64,000 nucleotides of DNA from Pararhizobium gei (GCF_029223885.1 NZ_CP119409.1:3496501-3560500); one strand, 5' to 3'; shown: positions 19,498 through 28,806, counted from the first letter of the stretch. The notes: generated by a model from the sequence alone, not told the origin. Numbers and translations are program-made.

Positions 19498-20487
19498 ATG
19501 GCATTGTCCCTTTTGAAGCGACGGACAGCACTGGTCGCCGCTTTTGCCGCAGTGTCCGCACTGGCAATCGGCACGCAGGCGGGGGCGCAGACGTTCCCGG
19601 ATCGGGCGGTGACCCTCGTCGTTCCGTTTGCAGCGGGCGGCTCGACGGATGTGGTTGCCCGCATCATCGGACAAAAGATGGCGGATGATCTCGGCCAGCA
19701 GGTGGTGGTGGAAAATGTCGCCGGCGCCGGCGGCAATCTCGGAGCCGACCGTGTGGCACGCGCCGAACCGGACGGATACACGATCCTGATGGGCACGGTC
19801 GCCACGCATGCGCTCAACCCGCTCATTCTCAAGACCAAACCCTACGATCCCGAGAAGGATTTCGCACCCGTTTCCTTGCTGGTGCTCGTGCCCAATGTGC
19901 TTATCGTCAACCCTGAGCTTCCGGCAAAGAATGTGGCGGACCTTGTTGCGCTCCTCAAGGCGGCACCCGAGCAATATTCCTATGCCTCATCAGGCAATGG
20001 CACGCCATTGCATCTGTCCGGCGAACTGTTCAAAAACCTTGCCGGTGTCAGCATGCAGCATGTGCCCTACAAGGGGGCGGGTCCGGCGCTCAACGATGTC
20101 ATCGGCAACCAGGTTCCGATCATGTTCGACAACCTGCCCTCAGCGTCCGGCCATATGAAATCAGGCACATTGCGGGCACTCGCGGTAACCACCAAGGAGC
20201 GCGCAGCCTCGTTCCCGGACGTGCCGACCATCGCGGAAACCATTCCCGGCTACGAAACCTACACCTGGAATGCCTTGTTTGCCCCGGCAGGCACGCCGAA
20301 GGAAGCGATCGACCGGCTGAACGCCGCAGCAAAAAAAGCCCTGGCTGATCCTGAAGTCGCCGAAAAGATGAAAGGCTTCAGCGCCTCCATCGTCGCCTCG
20401 ACACCGGAAGAACTGGCCGCCCATGTAAAGGCGGAACTGGCCAAATGGGGACCGGTGGTGAAGAACGCCAACGTGCAGATGGATTGA
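19498..20487 (+). CDS. Bug/TctC-type periplasmic substrate-binding protein
   Basis: After GGAGGAG the ATG at 19498 begins a signal peptide (LVAAFAAVSALAIGTQAGAQ). The mature protein shows VVPFAAGGSTDVVARIIGQK, VVVENVAGAGGNLGADRVAR and YTILMGTVATHALNPL, all typical of Bug proteins, the binding component of tripartite tricarboxylate transporters. They capture carboxylates such as citrate analogues or aromatic acids in the periplasm. No TctA or TctB membrane partner gene is adjacent, so this is an orphan binding protein, common in this family. The ligand is unknown. Confidence 0.92.
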   Translation: MALSLLKRRTALVAAFAAVSALAIGTQAGAQTFPDRAVTLVVPFAAGGSTDVVARIIGQKMADDLGQQVVVENVAGAGGNLGADRVARAEPDGYTILMGTVATHALNPLILKTKPYDPEKDFAPVSLLVLVPNVLIVNPELPAKNVADLVALLKAAPEQYSYASSGNGTPLHLSGELFKNLAGVSMQHVPYKGAGPALNDVIGNQVPIMFDNLPSASGHMKSGTLRALAVTTKERAASFPDVPTIAETIPGYETYTWNALFAPAGTPKEAIDRLNAAAKKALADPEVAEKMKGFSASIVASTPEELAAHVKAELAKWGPVVKNANVQMD

Positions 20488-20572
20488 CGCTGCAAGGCTC
20501 TCCGCCTTGGCGGGGAGCCCTCGCAGCTTCTATATTGCCAAGCGGCGGCATTCAGGACGTTATAGCCACAGG

Positions 20573-21604
20573 CTATTTTTCAGTCAGCTTGAGCTCGATC
20601 CGGCGGTTCTGTGATCGTGCCTCTGGGCTGTCGTCCTGGGCGATCGGTTGAAACTCGCCAAAGCCTGCGGCGACGAGCCTGTCGGCCGGTACGCCCTGCG
20701 AGATCAGGAACTTCACGACCGAGGTGGCGCGGGCAGAGGATAGCTCCCAGTTATCGACATAACGGCCCGTGCCGGACAAAGGCACATTGTCCGTATGCCC
20801 ATCGACGCGCAGAACCCAGTTGATCTCGGAGGGGATTTCCTTGGCAAGGTCGAGGAGCGCCGCGGCAAGCTTGCCCATCTCCTCCTGCCCCTTCGGGTTC
20901 AGTTCGTTACCGCCGGAGGGAAAGAGAACTTCGGACTGGAAGACGAACCGGTCTCCAACAATCCGGATATTCTCGCGGTCGGAGAGAATCTCCCGCAGCC
21001 GACCAAAGAAATCCGAGCGATAGCGATTGAGCTCCTGCACGCGCTGCGCCAGGGCGACATTGAGGCGTCGACCGAGATCGGCGATCTTCGTCTGAGAGGA
21101 CTCGTCCTTGGCTTCGGAAGCCTGAAGTGCGCTCTCGATGGCTGCAATCTGGCTTCGCAGAGCCGAGATTTGCTGGTTGAGCAGTTCGACCTGGTTCATC
21201 GCCCGGGCATTGACCTGCTTTTCGGTCTCTAGCTGCCCCGTCAGGTCGCCGATCTTGCGGTCGGCCGTGTCTGAACTCCCGGCTCCCTGATCCAGCAAGA
21301 CCTGAAGACGCGATCGCTCCCCCTCGGAGGTTGCCAGGGAAGCCTGCAGATTGGCCAAAGAATCCTCGAGATCCTGCTTTCCGCCCTTTTCAAGCGCCAG
21401 AAGCTGCGTCAACTCGTTGATCTGGCTGTTGAGCCGGTTGAGGACATCATCCTTGCCGCTGATTTCCCGGCTCAGCAGGAATTGGGCCAGAACAAAAACG
21501 CACAGCAGAAACATGATCGACAGCAGCAAGGTCGAGAGGGCATCGACGAATCCGGGCCAGTAGTCGATCGTTCTCTGGCTGCGGCCCCTGCGTGCAAGCG
21601 CCAT
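20573..21604 (-). CDS. MotB/OmpA-like peptidoglycan-binding membrane protein
   Basis: The 343 residues start with a basic cytoplasmic tail, then one membrane helix (WPGFVDALSTLLLSIMFLLC, about 16-45), a long coiled coil (about 50-210) and a C-terminal OmpA-type domain. The OmpA domain holds RVDGHTDNVPLSG, WELSSARATSVVKFLI and RRIEL, which contact peptidoglycan. The helix carries an aspartate (residue 21) as in MotB-type proton channels. The upstream partner encodes a MotA/ExbB-like channel with a 3-bp gap. Together they look like a proton-driven envelope machine, not the flagellar motor itself. Its function is unknown. Confidence 0.9.
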   Translation of the reverse strand: MALARRGRSQRTIDYWPGFVDALSTLLLSIMFLLCVFVLAQFLLSREISGKDDVLNRLNSQINELTQLLALEKGGKQDLEDSLANLQASLATSEGERSRLQVLLDQGAGSSDTADRKIGDLTGQLETEKQVNARAMNQVELLNQQISALRSQIAAIESALQASEAKDESSQTKIADLGRRLNVALAQRVQELNRYRSDFFGRLREILSDRENIRIVGDRFVFQSEVLFPSGGNELNPKGQEEMGKLAAALLDLAKEIPSEINWVLRVDGHTDNVPLSGTGRYVDNWELSSARATSVVKFLISQGVPADRLVAAGFGEFQPIAQDDSPEARSQNRRIELKLTEK

Positions 21605-21607
21605 CGC

Positions 21608-22705
21608 CTATTCCCCCGCAGCGTCATCGACGCGCGCAAGTCTCGGTTGCTTGTCGGGGATAGCGCTTTCTCTGTCCATATGCCCGATCCGAGCGGCAAG
21701 CTTGTCCAGCGTCTTGCGCATGGATTTCGCCTCTTCCTGTTGAGCCTCGATCCAGTCGCGCAACATCTGCTGCTCGCCGCGCATATTCTTGACCAGGCCC
21801 TGGATTCCCTCGGCAAGGCTCGCCATCGCCGCTGTGGTGCGCTGATTCATGCCGCCGTCCTGATTGATGCGGGCAAGTTGCTCCGTCAGCAAACGCAACT
21901 CGTCGCCAGGTCCCGCGACGGACGATCCGGCCGTGACGGGGTTATCGGAGCCGACATCCGTGACGGAAGAAAGCCAGTTTTCCAGTTCGGTATAGAAGCG
22001 ATTCTGCGCCCGCCCGGCCTGAAGGTCGAGAAAGCCCAGGATCAGCGATCCGGACAGACCGAAAAGCGATGTGGAAAATGCCGTTCCCATACCGGCCAGA
22101 GGTGCGGAAAGCCCCTGCTTCAGGGCGGCGAGCACATCCTGCGTGCTTCCCGTTCCGGCATCCAGCGACTGGATGACCGTGTTGATCGAACCGATCGTAC
22201 CGAGCAGGCCCCAGAACGTGCCGAGCAGACCGAGAAAGACCAGAAGGCCGATCAGGTAGCGCGAGGTGTCGCGGGATTCGTCCAGACGCGTTGCAATCGA
22301 ATCAAGGATCGACCGCAGGGCCGTCGTCGAGATCGCCATGGAATGACGCTGCCCGATCAGGGCGCGCATCGGCGCCAGCAGCACCGGGTCCCGGCCGACC
22401 TTCTCGGCGCTTCCAGCCGCACGGAACGAATTGAACCAGCGAACTTCCGGTCGCAATGCGAGCACATGATTGAAAACCAGCAACGCCCCGATCAGAAGCA
22501 CACCGACAATGAGCCCGTTCAGGCCTGGATTGCTGAGAAACGCGGTCTGTGCCTGACGGAAGAGGATCGCACCCACAAATCCGACAATGATCAGAAAAAT
22601 GACCATCGTCCAGAAAAACACCATCGGGCTGGTCAGCTTGTTGGGATTATAACCCTCTTCCAACGTTCCGCCGGTTTTCCATCCCGACAGTTCCAGTTTC
22701 GCCAT
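21608..22705 (-). CDS. MotA/TolQ/ExbB-family proton channel protein
   Basis: The 365-residue protein has membrane segments near 30-50, 65-85 and 150-200. The conserved channel region reads LIGLLVFLGLLGTFWGLLGT and GMGTAFSTSLFGLSGSLILG. These correspond to the MotA/ExbB core that conducts protons with a MotB/ExbD partner. The C-terminal third is soluble and helical (LTEQLARINQDGG and MRGEQQMLRDWIEAQQEEAK). It is encoded directly before the OmpA-like partner gene, so the two surely work together. What the energy is used for cannot be read from the sequence. Confidence 0.9.
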   Translation of the reverse strand: MAKLELSGWKTGGTLEEGYNPNKLTSPMVFFWTMVIFLIIVGFVGAILFRQAQTAFLSNPGLNGLIVGVLLIGALLVFNHVLALRPEVRWFNSFRAAGSAEKVGRDPVLLAPMRALIGQRHSMAISTTALRSILDSIATRLDESRDTSRYLIGLLVFLGLLGTFWGLLGTIGSINTVIQSLDAGTGSTQDVLAALKQGLSAPLAGMGTAFSTSLFGLSGSLILGFLDLQAGRAQNRFYTELENWLSSVTDVGSDNPVTAGSSVAGPGDELRLLTEQLARINQDGGMNQRTTAAMASLAEGIQGLVKNMRGEQQMLRDWIEAQQEEAKSMRKTLDKLAARIGHMDRESAIPDKQPRLARVDDAAGE

Positions 22706-22855
22706 AGGGTCAGTCTCCGGTTTTCAAGGCGCGTTGGTGCCCATAGTCACGGGCGTTTCAATGCCGCCGGAGACTAGAGGAAGTTTGTGCCAAATTGAAG
22801 GGGAAACAACGGGCAACATCAACAGCATGCACCGGCGCCCCGGCGCGACCTTCAC

Positions 22856-23656
22856 TTACTTTCCGGGCAAGGGGCGGTGCAGCACGTCATGGAGCGCCTT
22901 GCGGATATATTCGTTGCCGGCAACGATCGAGCCGTCGTCCATCGGTTTGTTGCCACCATCGATATCGGCAACCCAGCCGCCGGCCTCGCGAATCAACAGG
23001 ATGCCGGCAGCAAGATCCCACGGCATCAGGCCGCGCTCCCAGAAGCCGTCGAACCGGCCGGCCGCAACATAGGCGAGATCGAGCGACGCAGCGCCCATAC
23101 GCCGAACGCCGGCGACCTCGCCCATCACATGGCGCAGTTCCACGAGGTAGGTGCCGTGATTGCCGACGCCCAGATGCGGTGTACCTGTGCCGATGACGGC
23201 GTCCGACAGGCTCTTGCGGGCTGCAACACGCAGGCGACGGTCGTTGAGGAAGGCGCCGCCGCCGCGCTCGGCCGTATACAATTCGTCCGTCGCCGGATTG
23301 AGCACGACGGCGGCAACCACCTCGCCCTGCCGTTCGAGCGCGACCGAGATCGCGAAATGCGGTATGCCATGCAGGAAATTCGTGGTCCCGTCGAGCGGAT
23401 CGACGATCCAGCGATGGGCGCCGTCGGTGCCGATGATTTCATCGCCTTCCTCACCGAGGAAACCATAGGTCGGACGCGCCTTCAGCAGTTCCTCGCGCAG
23501 CAGCTTTTCAGCCTTGCGGTCTGCCTGCGAAACATAGTCACCCGGGCCCTTCAGCGACACCTGGAGGTTCTGCACTTCACCGAAATCCCGCGCCAGGGCT
23601 TTGCCAGCCTTGAATGCAGCCTGCACCATGACATTGAGAAGAGCTGAACGTGCCAT
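22856..23656 (-). CDS. Inositol monophosphatase family protein (SuhB-like)
   Basis: The ATG at 23656, behind AAGGAAAG, gives 266 residues starting MARSALLNVMVQAAFKAG. The metal and substrate motifs are complete: GEEGDEIIGTD, WIVDPLDGTTNFLHGIPHFA near residue 85, and the second motif MPWDLAAGILLIREAGGW near 215. Family members dephosphorylate inositol-1-phosphate or related sugar and nucleotide phosphates with magnesium; SuhB also acts in transcription antitermination in E. coli. The exact substrate here is not known. It is encoded downstream of efp on the same strand. Confidence 0.93.
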   Translation of the reverse strand: MARSALLNVMVQAAFKAGKALARDFGEVQNLQVSLKGPGDYVSQADRKAEKLLREELLKARPTYGFLGEEGDEIIGTDGAHRWIVDPLDGTTNFLHGIPHFAISVALERQGEVVAAVVLNPATDELYTAERGGGAFLNDRRLRVAARKSLSDAVIGTGTPHLGVGNHGTYLVELRHVMGEVAGVRRMGAASLDLAYVAAGRFDGFWERGLMPWDLAAGILLIREAGGWVADIDGGNKPMDDGSIVAGNEYIRKALHDVLHRPLPGK

Positions 23657-23718
23657 CTTGGCTTTCCTTCGAACAGGCCCGGCCCGCAAAGACCGGAAAA
23701 TTAATATGCCGCTGCGGA

Positions 23719-24282
23719 TCAGTCCGCGCGGCGAAGATAGGTGATTTCATTGGTATCGACCAGAATGCGCTCGCCAACGGCCACAAAGGGCGGCACCAGA
23801 ATCCGCACGCCATTTTCAAGAACCGCAGGCTTGTAGGAGGATGTCGCAGTCTGGCCTTTGACAACCGGGTCAGCCTCAGCAATGGTCAACACCACCTGAT
23901 CGGGCAGATTAATACCGATCGGCCGCTCGTCATACAGTTTTACGGAAACCATCATGCCGTCCTTGAGAAAGGTCGCGCGGTCGCCGACAAAATCCTTCTG
24001 CAGTTCGAGTTGCTCGTAGCTTTCCACATCCATGAAGATCAGGGCATCGCCCTCCTCATAGAGAAATTGAAAATCCTTGAGTTCGAGCGTGACGAGTTCC
24101 ACAGTTTCGGAAGAGCGGAAGCGCTCGTTGAGCTTTGTCCCGTCGATCAGATTCTTGAGTTCGACCTGGTTGAAAGCCCCGCCCTTTCCGGGCTTGACCG
24201 TTACGCTTTTCACAGCTGCCCACAGACCGCCATTGTGCTCGATAACGCTGCCGGGGCGAATTTCGCTGCCGCTGATTTTCAT
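23719..24282 (-). CDS. efp: Elongation factor P
   Basis: EF-P enters the ribosome E site and eases peptide bonds at proline runs. From the ATG at 24282 the product has 187 residues in three beta domains: [35 protein letters not shown] and the C-terminal signature [20 protein letters not shown]. The loop KPGKGGAF offers K33 for beta-lysylation by EpmA, which would need epmA and epmB elsewhere, as neither adjoins. AGGA ten bases upstream favours this ATG over one three codons earlier. Confidence 0.96.
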   Translation of the reverse strand: MKISGSEIRPGSVIEHNGGLWAAVKSVTVKPGKGGAFNQVELKNLIDGTKLNERFRSSETVELVTLELKDFQFLYEEGDALIFMDVESYEQLELQKDFVGDRATFLKDGMMVSVKLYDERPIGINLPDQVVLTIAEADPVVKGQTATSSYKPAVLENGVRILVPPFVAVGERILVDTNEITYLRRAD

Positions 24283-24385
24283 GGGAAGCATGTCCTAAAC
24301 ATATCCGGCCACCCAGATGGCCAGCCAAGCCGGCGCTTCAAGACCACAAAACCCCACAAAGTTCAAGTCTCGCGGTCAAACCCGC

Positions 24386-25558
24386 TCAGGTCCGCCGGTG
24401 CTTGTTGGCCGCGCCAACGGCAGCCTTTTGCTGCTCGTCGGTCAGACCAAGGTAGAAATCCTCGATAACCGGATCCTTCAATCCCGCCCGGCGCGACAAG
24501 ACGTACCATTTCGCAGCTGCAACGGGATCGGGCCGGGTGCCGATGGCATTGACATACAGGTGAGCCAGCTTGTTCTGCGCAACGACATTGCCGCCCTCGG
24601 CAGCCCGCCGCATCCACTTGAATCCCTCCTCCAGGTTTCTGTCGCCGCCGATCCCATCCACAAGCCAGATGCCGAGATCGAGCTGGGCGGTGTCAAAACC
24701 GGACCGTGCGGCACGCAGCAGCCAGTTGCGGGCTTTCTCACGCTTGCTCTCATCGATACCGTCGACATTGAGGTAAATCTGCGAGAGCGCATACTGCGCG
24801 TCGGCTATCCCTTGTTCGGCCGATTTTTCATAATAGGGCAGCGCCGCCTTCAATCCTTTTTCGCCGGGCATATCGGCAACCAGCAACTGGCCATAGTTGA
24901 ACTGTGCCGACGGGTTGCCCAGATCGGCGGCCTTCTTCATCATCTCTTCCGATTTCTTCCGATCGCGCTGAACATCGCGGCCTTCCATCAAAAGAAGAGA
25001 ATATTTGAACATGGCATTGGGATCGCCGGCATTGGCCGCCTGACCGTACCAGAAGGCAGCATCCTTGTTGTTTCGGGCAACGCCCAGACCTTGCGAGAAT
25101 AGCTCTGCGACAAGGGTCTGAGCTGCAGCATCGCCAAGTTGCGCACGCGGAAGAGCAAGCTCCAGTGCCGTCAGATAAAAACCACGCTGATACGCCCCAA
25201 ACGCATCGTCAGGCTTGCCTTTGAAGGGCTTTTCCTCAGGCAATGCGGGCAGATCGGCTCCCATCCTGTCAAATATGCTGGCGCGGTTTGACGGCGCAAG
25301 CTTGCCTGAATCCAGCCTTTCAGCGTCCTCCGGCGTCTTCAGCGTCGGCACCTTGTCGTCCGGCAGGATCGCTCCGTTAAAGGGTGTGATGCGCCCGCGT
25401 TTTTCGGCAGGCAACCCGCCGTCGTCTCCAGCCGGTGCCTGCACGCTTACGCCCGGCAAGGCATCCTGAGCGGCAAGCCTGTCAGCAGCGCCGGGAGCAG
25501 CGGCACAGGCCAGCAAAAACGAAGTCAGTATCCGCGGCACGGAGGGGCGATTGAACAT
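24386..25558 (-). CDS. Exported Sel1-repeat protein
   Basis: The 390-residue protein starts with a hydrophobic signal segment (ILTSFLLACAAAPGAA) and a charged linker. At least five Sel1-type helical repeats follow: ALPRAQLGDAAAQTLVAELF, WYGQAANAGDPNAMFKYSLL, MKKAADLGNPSAQFNYGQLL, YYEKSAEQGIADAQYALSQI and WMRRAAEGGNVVAQNKLAHL. Sel1 repeats form protein-binding solenoids; family members serve in envelope, signalling or polysaccharide processes. The cysteine in the signal region may make it a lipoprotein, but no perfect lipobox is seen. It is followed closely, on the same strand, by efp. Confidence 0.88.
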   Translation of the reverse strand: MFNRPSVPRILTSFLLACAAAPGAADRLAAQDALPGVSVQAPAGDDGGLPAEKRGRITPFNGAILPDDKVPTLKTPEDAERLDSGKLAPSNRASIFDRMGADLPALPEEKPFKGKPDDAFGAYQRGFYLTALELALPRAQLGDAAAQTLVAELFSQGLGVARNNKDAAFWYGQAANAGDPNAMFKYSLLLMEGRDVQRDRKKSEEMMKKAADLGNPSAQFNYGQLLVADMPGEKGLKAALPYYEKSAEQGIADAQYALSQIYLNVDGIDESKREKARNWLLRAARSGFDTAQLDLGIWLVDGIGGDRNLEEGFKWMRRAAEGGNVVAQNKLAHLYVNAIGTRPDPVAAAKWYVLSRRAGLKDPVIEDFYLGLTDEQQKAAVGAANKHRRT

Positions 25559-25567
25559 GGAGATGTC

Positions 25568-26221
25568 TTAATCTTCAAACCGTGGCGCTTTTTCGTCAAG
25601 CAAGGCATTGACCTGTGCGACAATCGCCGCCGCCTGAGACGGTTCGGAAAAGACGGCAAGACGAAGGGCTGCAAATTCAGCGCCGCTGTTGGCGATGTCG
25701 AGAACCGATTGAGGATCGGTTCCCCCCATGACGATGCAGGGAATTTCGATCATCGAAGCCCACCATTCCCCGAGAGCGATGTTTTTCGGATGCGCCTCCG
25801 GCTTGATATCGCCGTCGATCTTGCCGAAGAACACATAATCGGGACGAATCTCGCCCATTTCCAGCGCATGGTGCCTGTCCGTCGCGTTGCCGCCACCGAC
25901 GATCAGCTTGGGCGAAAACTTTTCCATGGTTTCGGCTAGAACCTGCGCATTGCCGGTGACATGAATGCCGTCTGCCCTGGCCCGTCCGGCAACCCGTGTG
26001 TCTCCGGCAAGCAGTGCTGCAGCGCCGGCATGCTGGATGACCGGAACCAGAGCCTCGGCATGTTTCTGAAAGGCCTGATCGTCAAGTCCGTATTGCGGCA
26101 GGATGACGGAAGCCACATCACCGCCACGCAGCGCATCGCTGATCGCCTGTGTGCAGACTTCCACATCCGCGATATCAGGCGCGACAAGGACGAGACGGCA
26201 GCGATTGTCTGTATTGCTCAT
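25568..26221 (-). CDS. ThiE-like thiamine-phosphate synthase family protein
   Basis: The protein (217 residues from the ATG at 26221) reads CRLVLVAPDI near the start, then AAALLAGDTRVAGRARADGIH, PDYVFFGKIDG and IPCIVMGGTDPQSVLDIANS, the TIM-barrel layout of ThiE and TenI. ThiE joins two precursors to form thiamine phosphate. Several catalytic positions are not obviously preserved and the usual neighbours thiC, thiG or thiM are absent. It may be the orphan ThiE-like subgroup known in rhizobia. It ends 10 bp before the Sel1 gene and is divergent from the TauE gene. Confidence 0.75.
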   Translation of the reverse strand: MSNTDNRCRLVLVAPDIADVEVCTQAISDALRGGDVASVILPQYGLDDQAFQKHAEALVPVIQHAGAAALLAGDTRVAGRARADGIHVTGNAQVLAETMEKFSPKLIVGGGNATDRHHALEMGEIRPDYVFFGKIDGDIKPEAHPKNIALGEWWASMIEIPCIVMGGTDPQSVLDIANSGAEFAALRLAVFSEPSQAAAIVAQVNALLDEKAPRFED

Positions 26222-26326
26222 AATATTGACTGTTCCCGGTGACATGCGCAATGGCGCATCACCCCTACTCGATTTTCATCTGCAAAAGCGATAGACCCTG
26301 CACGCAAAAGGATCAACCGGTACCAG

Positions 26327-27106
26327 ATGCTTCCCGATCTCGAGTTTTATCTCATCGCAATTCCGGCCGTCATGCTTGTCGGCCTCAGCAAGGGCGGCAT
26401 GGGCGAAGCGTTTTCCATGATGAGCGTTCCCCTGCTGTCGCTGGTGGTTGCGCCCGTTCAGGCAGCAGCGCTGTTCTTGCCGATCCTGATCGCCATGGAT
26501 CTGGTCTCTTTGTGGATTTGGCGCAAGCACGGCGACGGCAAGACGCTGATGATCCTGTTGCCCGGCGCCCTGATCGGCATCGGCATTGGCTGGGCAACCT
26601 GGGCCTATGTTCCGCGGGATGCCTTGCGGTTGATCATCGGTCTCATCACCGTTCTGTTCGTTTTGCGCTATGTTCATAACGTCTGGCGCGCGCGGCGCGG
26701 CATCGTGGTTCCCGCCAAACCTCACCGACCCGTTCAAGCCACATTCTTTGGCGCCTTTGCCGGCTATGGCAGCTTCGTCGCCCACGCAGGCGGGCCGCCT
26801 TTTCAAATCTACACGCTGCCGCTCAAGCTGCCGCCGCGCGAATATACCGGCACGATCGTCCGCTTCTTCGCCATTCTGAATGCAGTCAAGCTGGTTCCCT
26901 ATTTTGCGCTCGGGCAGCTTGACCTTACCAATCTGACGACATCGCTGACGCTGTTTCCACCGGCTATGGCGGCGACGGCGGTCGGCGCCTGGATTGTCAG
27001 GCGTATGCAGCCACAGGTTTTCTATCCCTTCATGTATACGATGGCTTTTCTGGCCGGCCTAAAGCTGGTTTTCGATGGCTTCAAGGCCGTCTTCCTCGGC
27101 ACTTAG
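26327..27106 (+). CDS. TauE/SafE family membrane exporter
   Basis: The 259-residue integral membrane protein has about eight hydrophobic stretches. It carries the duplicated family motif: LVGLSKGGMGEAFSMMSVPL in the first half and AGYGSFVAHAGGPPFQIYTL in the second. TauE/SafE proteins export sulfite, sulfoacetate or other organic anions. The substrate here is not defined. A small ArsR-type regulator gene begins 118 bp downstream in the same direction and might control it, though such regulators more often control their own operon. Confidence 0.9.
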   Translation: MLPDLEFYLIAIPAVMLVGLSKGGMGEAFSMMSVPLLSLVVAPVQAAALFLPILIAMDLVSLWIWRKHGDGKTLMILLPGALIGIGIGWATWAYVPRDALRLIIGLITVLFVLRYVHNVWRARRGIVVPAKPHRPVQATFFGAFAGYGSFVAHAGGPPFQIYTLPLKLPPREYTGTIVRFFAILNAVKLVPYFALGQLDLTNLTTSLTLFPPAMAATAVGAWIVRRMQPQVFYPFMYTMAFLAGLKLVFDGFKAVFLGT

Positions 27107-27224
27107 GCTCTCTCGAAGTAAGCGAATACGCCGCTCGCCCGGCTTGCATGCGGCGCGGCAAGAATTATACTGCAACGCACAATATCGCTTGCCTGACGGA
27201 ACGATTTCTCTTAGCTTTGCTGGC

Positions 27225-27485
27225 ATGTCAAACGTCGATCCATTTGATGCAATCTCGGATCCGAACCGGCGCTACCTGCTGGAGGAATTACGGCGCGCAC
27301 CGCGAACTGTGAATGAACTTGCGGAGGGTTTGCCGATCAGCCGCCCGGCCGTTTCGCAGCATCTCAAGGCGTTGCTGGATTCCAATCTCGTATCCGTTTC
27401 CGCAAGCGGAACGAAACGTATTTATGCCATCAACAAACCCGGCTTCGACCGCGTGAATTTGTGGCTGGATCAATTTTGGTCGTAA
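27225..27485 (+). CDS. Small ArsR-type winged-helix regulator
   Basis: From the ATG at 27225 the product has 86 residues: DPFDAISDPNRRYLLEELRR, then RTVNELAEGLPISRPAVSQH and LVSVSASGTKRIYAINKPGF. This is a complete winged helix of the ArsR/SdpR group, without the metal-binding CxC motif of the classical sensors. It is shorter than the usual 100-120 residues, ending just after the wing at FDRVNLWLDQFWS. Most relatives are followed by an SRPBCC-domain gene, which is missing here. The target is unknown. Confidence 0.82.
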   Translation: MSNVDPFDAISDPNRRYLLEELRRAPRTVNELAEGLPISRPAVSQHLKALLDSNLVSVSASGTKRIYAINKPGFDRVNLWLDQFWS

Positions 27486-27656
27486 CCGCCGTCAATCAGG
27501 CGTCGGTATCGGAAGGCTCACAGCAATCGGCAAATACGGCGGACGATCCGCTTAAATCTGCTTTCAACAACACAAGCATTTACCCAACTCTTGTACGTTG
27601 GGCATAGTCTTGTGCTGGAACGCGAGCCTCCCGATGATTTCGATGAATTCACCCTA

Positions 27657-27830
27657 TCAGTGAATTGAGGAGCGGATCTTCTCGATCTCGTCCTTCAAGC
27701 GCAGCTTTCGACGCTTGATATCAGCAATCTGCTGGTCTTCGACGGATGGTTGCAGAAGTGCAGAGTGAAGTTCCTGTTCCAGAACACCATGTTTTTTCTC
27801 AAGCGTTGCAAGATGAGCCTCAATTGACAT
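27657..27830 (-). CDS. DUF465 (YdcH-like) small helical protein
   Basis: The 57-residue protein starts MSIEAHLATLEKKHGVLEQE and ends IADIKRRKLRLKDEIEKIRS, the DUF465 pattern of two antiparallel helices. The family is widespread in proteobacteria and has no firm function. The ATG at 27830 is preferred because an upstream in-frame start adds only basic, poorly conserved residues. A second DUF465 gene is encoded divergently 207 bp away. Confidence 0.85.
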   Translation of the reverse strand: MSIEAHLATLEKKHGVLEQELHSALLQPSVEDQQIADIKRRKLRLKDEIEKIRSSIH

Positions 27831-28037
27831 GCGGCAGTCCCTTCCTTTTGCTTGCACCCGATCAAATTGCCGGGTGTTCCACGTTCTAACCGGGCGAGTG
27901 TGCCACGCTATTTTTCATTTGTCGAAGGCGAAATCGTGGCGAAGGATAACTTCCCGTTACCGCCCCTTCTGTGCTAGAGCGACCGACACTATGATGCGGA
28001 CAGCAGACTATGCTGCCGGCTGGACGGGGAACAGTGC

Positions 28038-28241
28038 ATGCCAGATCAGGATCAGGCCGAACTCAGACTAAGCGTAGCCCGGCTTCGACAGGAACATGAG
28101 GATTACGATGTTGCGATCAACGCCATGATCAAGACAGGCTGTGACGCTCTCCGCATACAGCGCATGAAAAAGAAGAAGCTGATCATCAAGGACAAGATTA
28201 CCAAGATCGAGGATCAGATCATTCCCGACATCATTGCCTGA
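28038..28241 (+). CDS. Second DUF465 (YdcH-like) small helical protein
   Basis: This 67-residue protein carries the same two-helix pattern: VARLRQEHEDYDVAINAMIK, then ALRIQRMKKKKLIIKDKITK. It differs from its divergent neighbour in the loop (TGCDALRIQ) and has a longer tail, IEDQIIPDIIA. The two are paralogues arranged head to head. purE follows after 64 bp in the same direction. The function of the family is unknown; the gene itself is well supported by its composition and family match. Confidence 0.85.
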   Translation: MPDQDQAELRLSVARLRQEHEDYDVAINAMIKTGCDALRIQRMKKKKLIIKDKITKIEDQIIPDIIA

Positions 28242-28305
28242 TGTCTGGCAGCAGCGAGACTGAGTTCGACTGCCTTCAAAACACGCAACCATCGGAACGA
28301 ACGAC

Positions 28306-28806
28306 GTGACGAAGACATCCTCCCCGCCTGTCGCCATCATCATGGGAAGCCAGTCCGACTGGGAGACGATGAAAAACGCGGCCGATACGCTTGACGCCCT
28401 CGACATACCCTATGAGGCACGGATCGTTTCGGCGCACCGCACCGTCGATCGGCTTGTGACGTTTGCAAAGGGCGCACGCGATGAGGGCTTCAAGGTCATC
28501 ATCGCCGGCGCGGGCGGGGCTGCTCACCTGCCGGGCATGACCGCCGCCATGACACCTTTGCCGGTTTTCGGCGTTCCGGTGCAATCCAAGGCCCTGTCAG
28601 GCCAGGACAGTCTGCTTTCGATCGTCCAGATGCCGGCCGGAATTCCTGTCGGCACGCTCGCCATCGGCCGCGCTGGCGCCATCAATGCCGCCCTTCTCGC
28701 CGCGGCCGTCCTTGCCCTCAGCGATCCGGATCTCGCCGACCGCCTTGACGACTGGCGCGAGGGGCAGACCGCGGCTGTGGCCGAATACCCAGTGGATCAG
28801 CCATGA
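28306..28806 (+). CDS. purE: 5-(carboxyamino)imidazole ribonucleotide mutase
   Basis: PurE moves the carboxyl group of N5-CAIR to form CAIR in purine synthesis. The 166 residues contain [14 protein letters not shown] near residue 10, [14 protein letters not shown] near 39 and [20 protein letters not shown] near 67, the class I (bacterial) active site with its histidine. The start is a GTG at 28306, since conserved residues begin soon after. The stop overlaps the purK start (ATGA), so translation is coupled. Confidence 0.96.
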   Translation: MTKTSSPPVAIIMGSQSDWETMKNAADTLDALDIPYEARIVSAHRTVDRLVTFAKGARDEGFKVIIAGAGGAAHLPGMTAAMTPLPVFGVPVQSKALSGQDSLLSIVQMPAGIPVGTLAIGRAGAINAALLAAAVLALSDPDLADRLDDWREGQTAAVAEYPVDQP

